Below, piece after piece: positions 62,448-64,000 of a stretch of DNA of 64,000 nucleotides. Each line of letters begins with the position of its first letter. Position 1 is the stretch's first letter. The DNA is from Azolla caroliniana. Lineage: Eukaryota > Polypodiophyta. The translations under genes and the position numbers were made by a program. Location of the stretch: contig JBHGNT010000010.1 in the NCBI GenBank assembly GCA_043228905.1, positions 11,222,001 through 11,286,000 on the forward strand, written 5' to 3'. Below the pieces are notes generated by a model that saw only the letters and a list, made by a program, of their open reading frames with translations, was not told the DNA's origin and did no database searches.

Positions 62448-62452
62448 CCACT

Positions 62453-63892
62453 CACATATCGCAATATTCGATGTGTGCACTAAAGGTGCTCGACAGTTGG
62501 TGTTTGCATGAAATGACTTATCACGCCGACCAGATAGCTAAGATTGGGTTGAGTGATCGTTAAGTATATGAGGCTTTCAACAATTTTCCGAAACCAATTC
62601 TCATCGTAGGCCGCTTCGAAGTCAGGATAAAGCTTCAGGTTTCTGTTAAGAGGAATGGAGCCGGCTTGACAATCCGTCATCCGGAACATGTACAACATAC
62701 TCAAGACATAATGTCATTGAGTGATCAATATGCCGTTGGGGGTGTGGATCACTTCAATGCCAAGGAAGTAGTGAAGGTCCCCCAAGTCCTTCATCTCAAA
62801 TGTGGCATACACGTGGGATTTTACTTGGTTAATTTGAACAAAGTCGGGGCCGGTCCTTTCAGACCTTTCCATCTTACGCAACCGGTGCGTGATTTTGGAG
62901 TTCCAAGCTCGTAGGGCTTCTTTGAGACCATAAAGTGACTTCTTTAGCCGGCATACTACCGACTTGTTCAACTCTGACTGAAAACTAGGGGGTTGAACCA
63001 TAAATACCCGTTCTTCAAGGTCGCCTTGAAGGAACGCGTGCTTAACATCCATCTAGTGGAGATGCCACCCCCTTGCCACTGCTACCGCTAGCACCACACG
63101 GACTATCGTCATCTTCGCCACTGGTGCGAAGGTCTCGTCATAGTCAATGTCGTGGGTCTACGCATATCCCTTGGCGACTAATCAAGCCTTATAATGGTTG
63201 ACCGACCTGTTAGCATTGTACTTTACTTTGTACACCCATTTGCATCCGATTGGTTTGCAATGTGTGTGTGTGTGGGGGGGGGGGGGGGGGGGGGGGTCTA
63301 CCAAGTCCCATGTCTTGTTGGCATGAAGTGCCCACATTTCTTCCTTCATGGCCGATCGCCATTTGGCATCCTAGGATGCCTCCGCATAGCTCTCTGGCTT
63401 GCGAACTTCTGCCACCTTTGTCATGTATGCATAATGATGCAACATGTAGTCATTGTATCCATACCGGATTACCGGGTTCTTGTGGCTAGTCGATCGACGT
63501 AACTTCTCATTAGCCGATTTCAAGGCCCTCTTGGCTACATCTTACCTCAATTCTTGAGGTTCGTCTTCACTCTGGTTGGTGTCAGATTCTCCCTAATCCG
63601 ATGCACCTCTGTTTGTGCTGTACTCCGGCATCTTCATCTTCCCCTTCTCTTTGCGCGTATACTATCTCCTCGGTTCCTTGCACGAACGAGTCTTCACTGC
63701 TCGCCTGCTCTTTCTTTATTCGGTTGGTCATTCCAACTCAGCTCTCTATTTGGGCCACTCAGTCGGAATGAAATCAGGCTCTGTTCTAGAGTACCGATAT
63801 CTTCTTCTTCTTCTCCCCGAATCATCTCGGTCTCACTTGCCTCATCTTGAGTAATCGGAATGGAGTTGTCAGAAGTTGGCGACAGAAGAGAA
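62453..63892 (-). pseudogene. Cop-R reverse transcriptase and linker (broken)
   Basis: - strand order: linker with IGTLEQSLISFRLSGPN (63694-63860, compare FGTLEESPISFRLSGPN in Cop-1), broken RT start, then [20 protein letters not shown] from 63052, CRLKKSLYGLKEALRAW, FEMKDLGDLHYFLGIEV, and after a stop YVLSMLYMFRMTDCQAG to the Gy-R junction. The segment between LRKM and QINQVKSH lacks about 50 residues that in Cop-1 contain the YVDD active site. A TAG at the codon before MDVKHAF replaces Gln. A TG/G repeat at 63261-63296 lies inside. Confidence 0.87.
63261..63296. repeat. (TG)n followed by a 23-base poly(G) run
   Basis: (TG)6-7 passes into uninterrupted G from 63274 to 63296, inside the decayed Cop-R pol. 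It may be unstable in sequencing. Confidence 0.93.
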
Positions 63893-64000
63893 TGTTGGGA
63901 AAACAGGTCCCTCCGAATGGGAAGAGTACGAGCTGAATCAAATAGAGAGTCGACAGGAAATTCGGGCAAGGCCAAAATCAGAAATCTATTATATAATCGA
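63893..64000 (+). mobile_element. start of a copia LTR, continuing past the window
   Basis: TGTTGGGAAAACAGGTCCCT at 63893 and the following 60 bases match the LTR start at 11988 (- strand) with few changes. It cuts the Cop-R linker, so it is the left LTR of an element inserted into Cop-R. Confidence 0.75.

Larger units (their letters stand above)
52712..62452 (-). mobile_element. Gy-R: gypsy element with an extra 3' ORF, identical LTRs but defective ORFs
   Basis: LTRs at 52717-53134 and 62030-62447 are each 418 bp and identical by eye. The target duplication CCACT is at 52712-52716 and 62448-62452. The plan is the same as Gy-in: 5' LTR, primer site, gag-pol (61978-56156), poly(A) region, extra ORF (55999-53235), hairpin block, 3' LTR. 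Proteins are clearly more distant from Gy-in than Gy-out is, so this is a sister subfamily. Gag-pol has two TAG codons, and the extra ORF has a frameshift or deletion near 55430. Confidence 0.97.
51219..63892 (-). mobile_element. Cop-R: copia element split by Gy-R
   Basis: It reads leftward. The 3' LTR is at 51219-51691, preceded on the coding strand by GAGGGGGAG (51700-51692). Pol lies at 51692-52716 and 62453-63892 on either side of Gy-R. Removing Gy-R and one CCACT restores a continuous RNase H phrase. The 5' part is cut at 63893 by another LTR start, so gag and the 5' LTR lie outside the window or are lost. It is related to Cop-1. Confidence 0.9.

Overview
The window is nuclear DNA from a land plant. 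It has two recognisable plant genes with plant splice signals, long microsatellites, and layers of Ty1/copia and Ty3/gypsy LTR retrotransposons with plant-style primer sites (TGGTATCAGAGC for copia). I cannot name the species. The chromovirus relic at 7063-9350 reminds me of types reported from non-seed plants, so a fern, lycophyte or moss is a weak guess only.

Layout. 1-4.5 kb: AT-rich non-coding DNA with one compound microsatellite and one unrecognised ORF. 4.5-12.8 kb: an old stack of broken elements: copia pieces, simple and tandem repeats, a + strand chromovirus relic, a - strand gypsy remnant interrupting it, and a copia piece interrupting that. 12.8-14.3 kb: pyrimidine-rich DNA of unknown nature. 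14,331-40,375: a three-level nest. Copia Cop-1 (+, target duplication CATAT) carries gypsy Gy-out (-, GGCGC/GGTGC), which carries gypsy Gy-in (-, CCAGG). LTR divergence follows the nesting order: Cop-1 clearly diverged, Gy-out with 7 transitions and one gap, Gy-in with none seen. 40.4-44.2 kb: fragments of at least three copia elements. 44.2-49.2 kb: a small gene island with a DTW-domain gene (44811-45605) and a Ycf20-like gene (main exon near 48756-49156). 51.2-64 kb: copia Cop-R (-) split by gypsy Gy-R (52717-62447, duplication CCACT, LTRs identical by eye), ending in the start of another copia LTR at 63893.

The most interesting item is the gypsy family. Four copies (Gy-in, Gy-out, Gy-R, Gy-frag) carry, downstream of gag-pol and on the same strand, a further reading frame of up to about 1030 codons. 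It encodes a conserved N-terminal domain, a charged Pro/Gln-rich linker, a very long coiled coil and a C-terminal signature. It sits where an envelope gene would sit, but I see no signal peptide or membrane segment. In Gy-in both this ORF and the 1933-aa Gag-Pol are open. The family also shares a tRNA primer site, three CCHC knuckles in Gag, a possible internal TATA box, and a conserved hairpin-forming sequence at the place where a polypurine tract is expected.

Nearly all stop codons that break the older copies can be explained as C to T changes at CAG or CGA codons, as expected from deamination of methylated cytosine. Gy-R is odd because its LTRs look identical while its pol has two UAG codons and its extra ORF is frameshifted, which suggests it moved as a defective copy using proteins supplied in trans.
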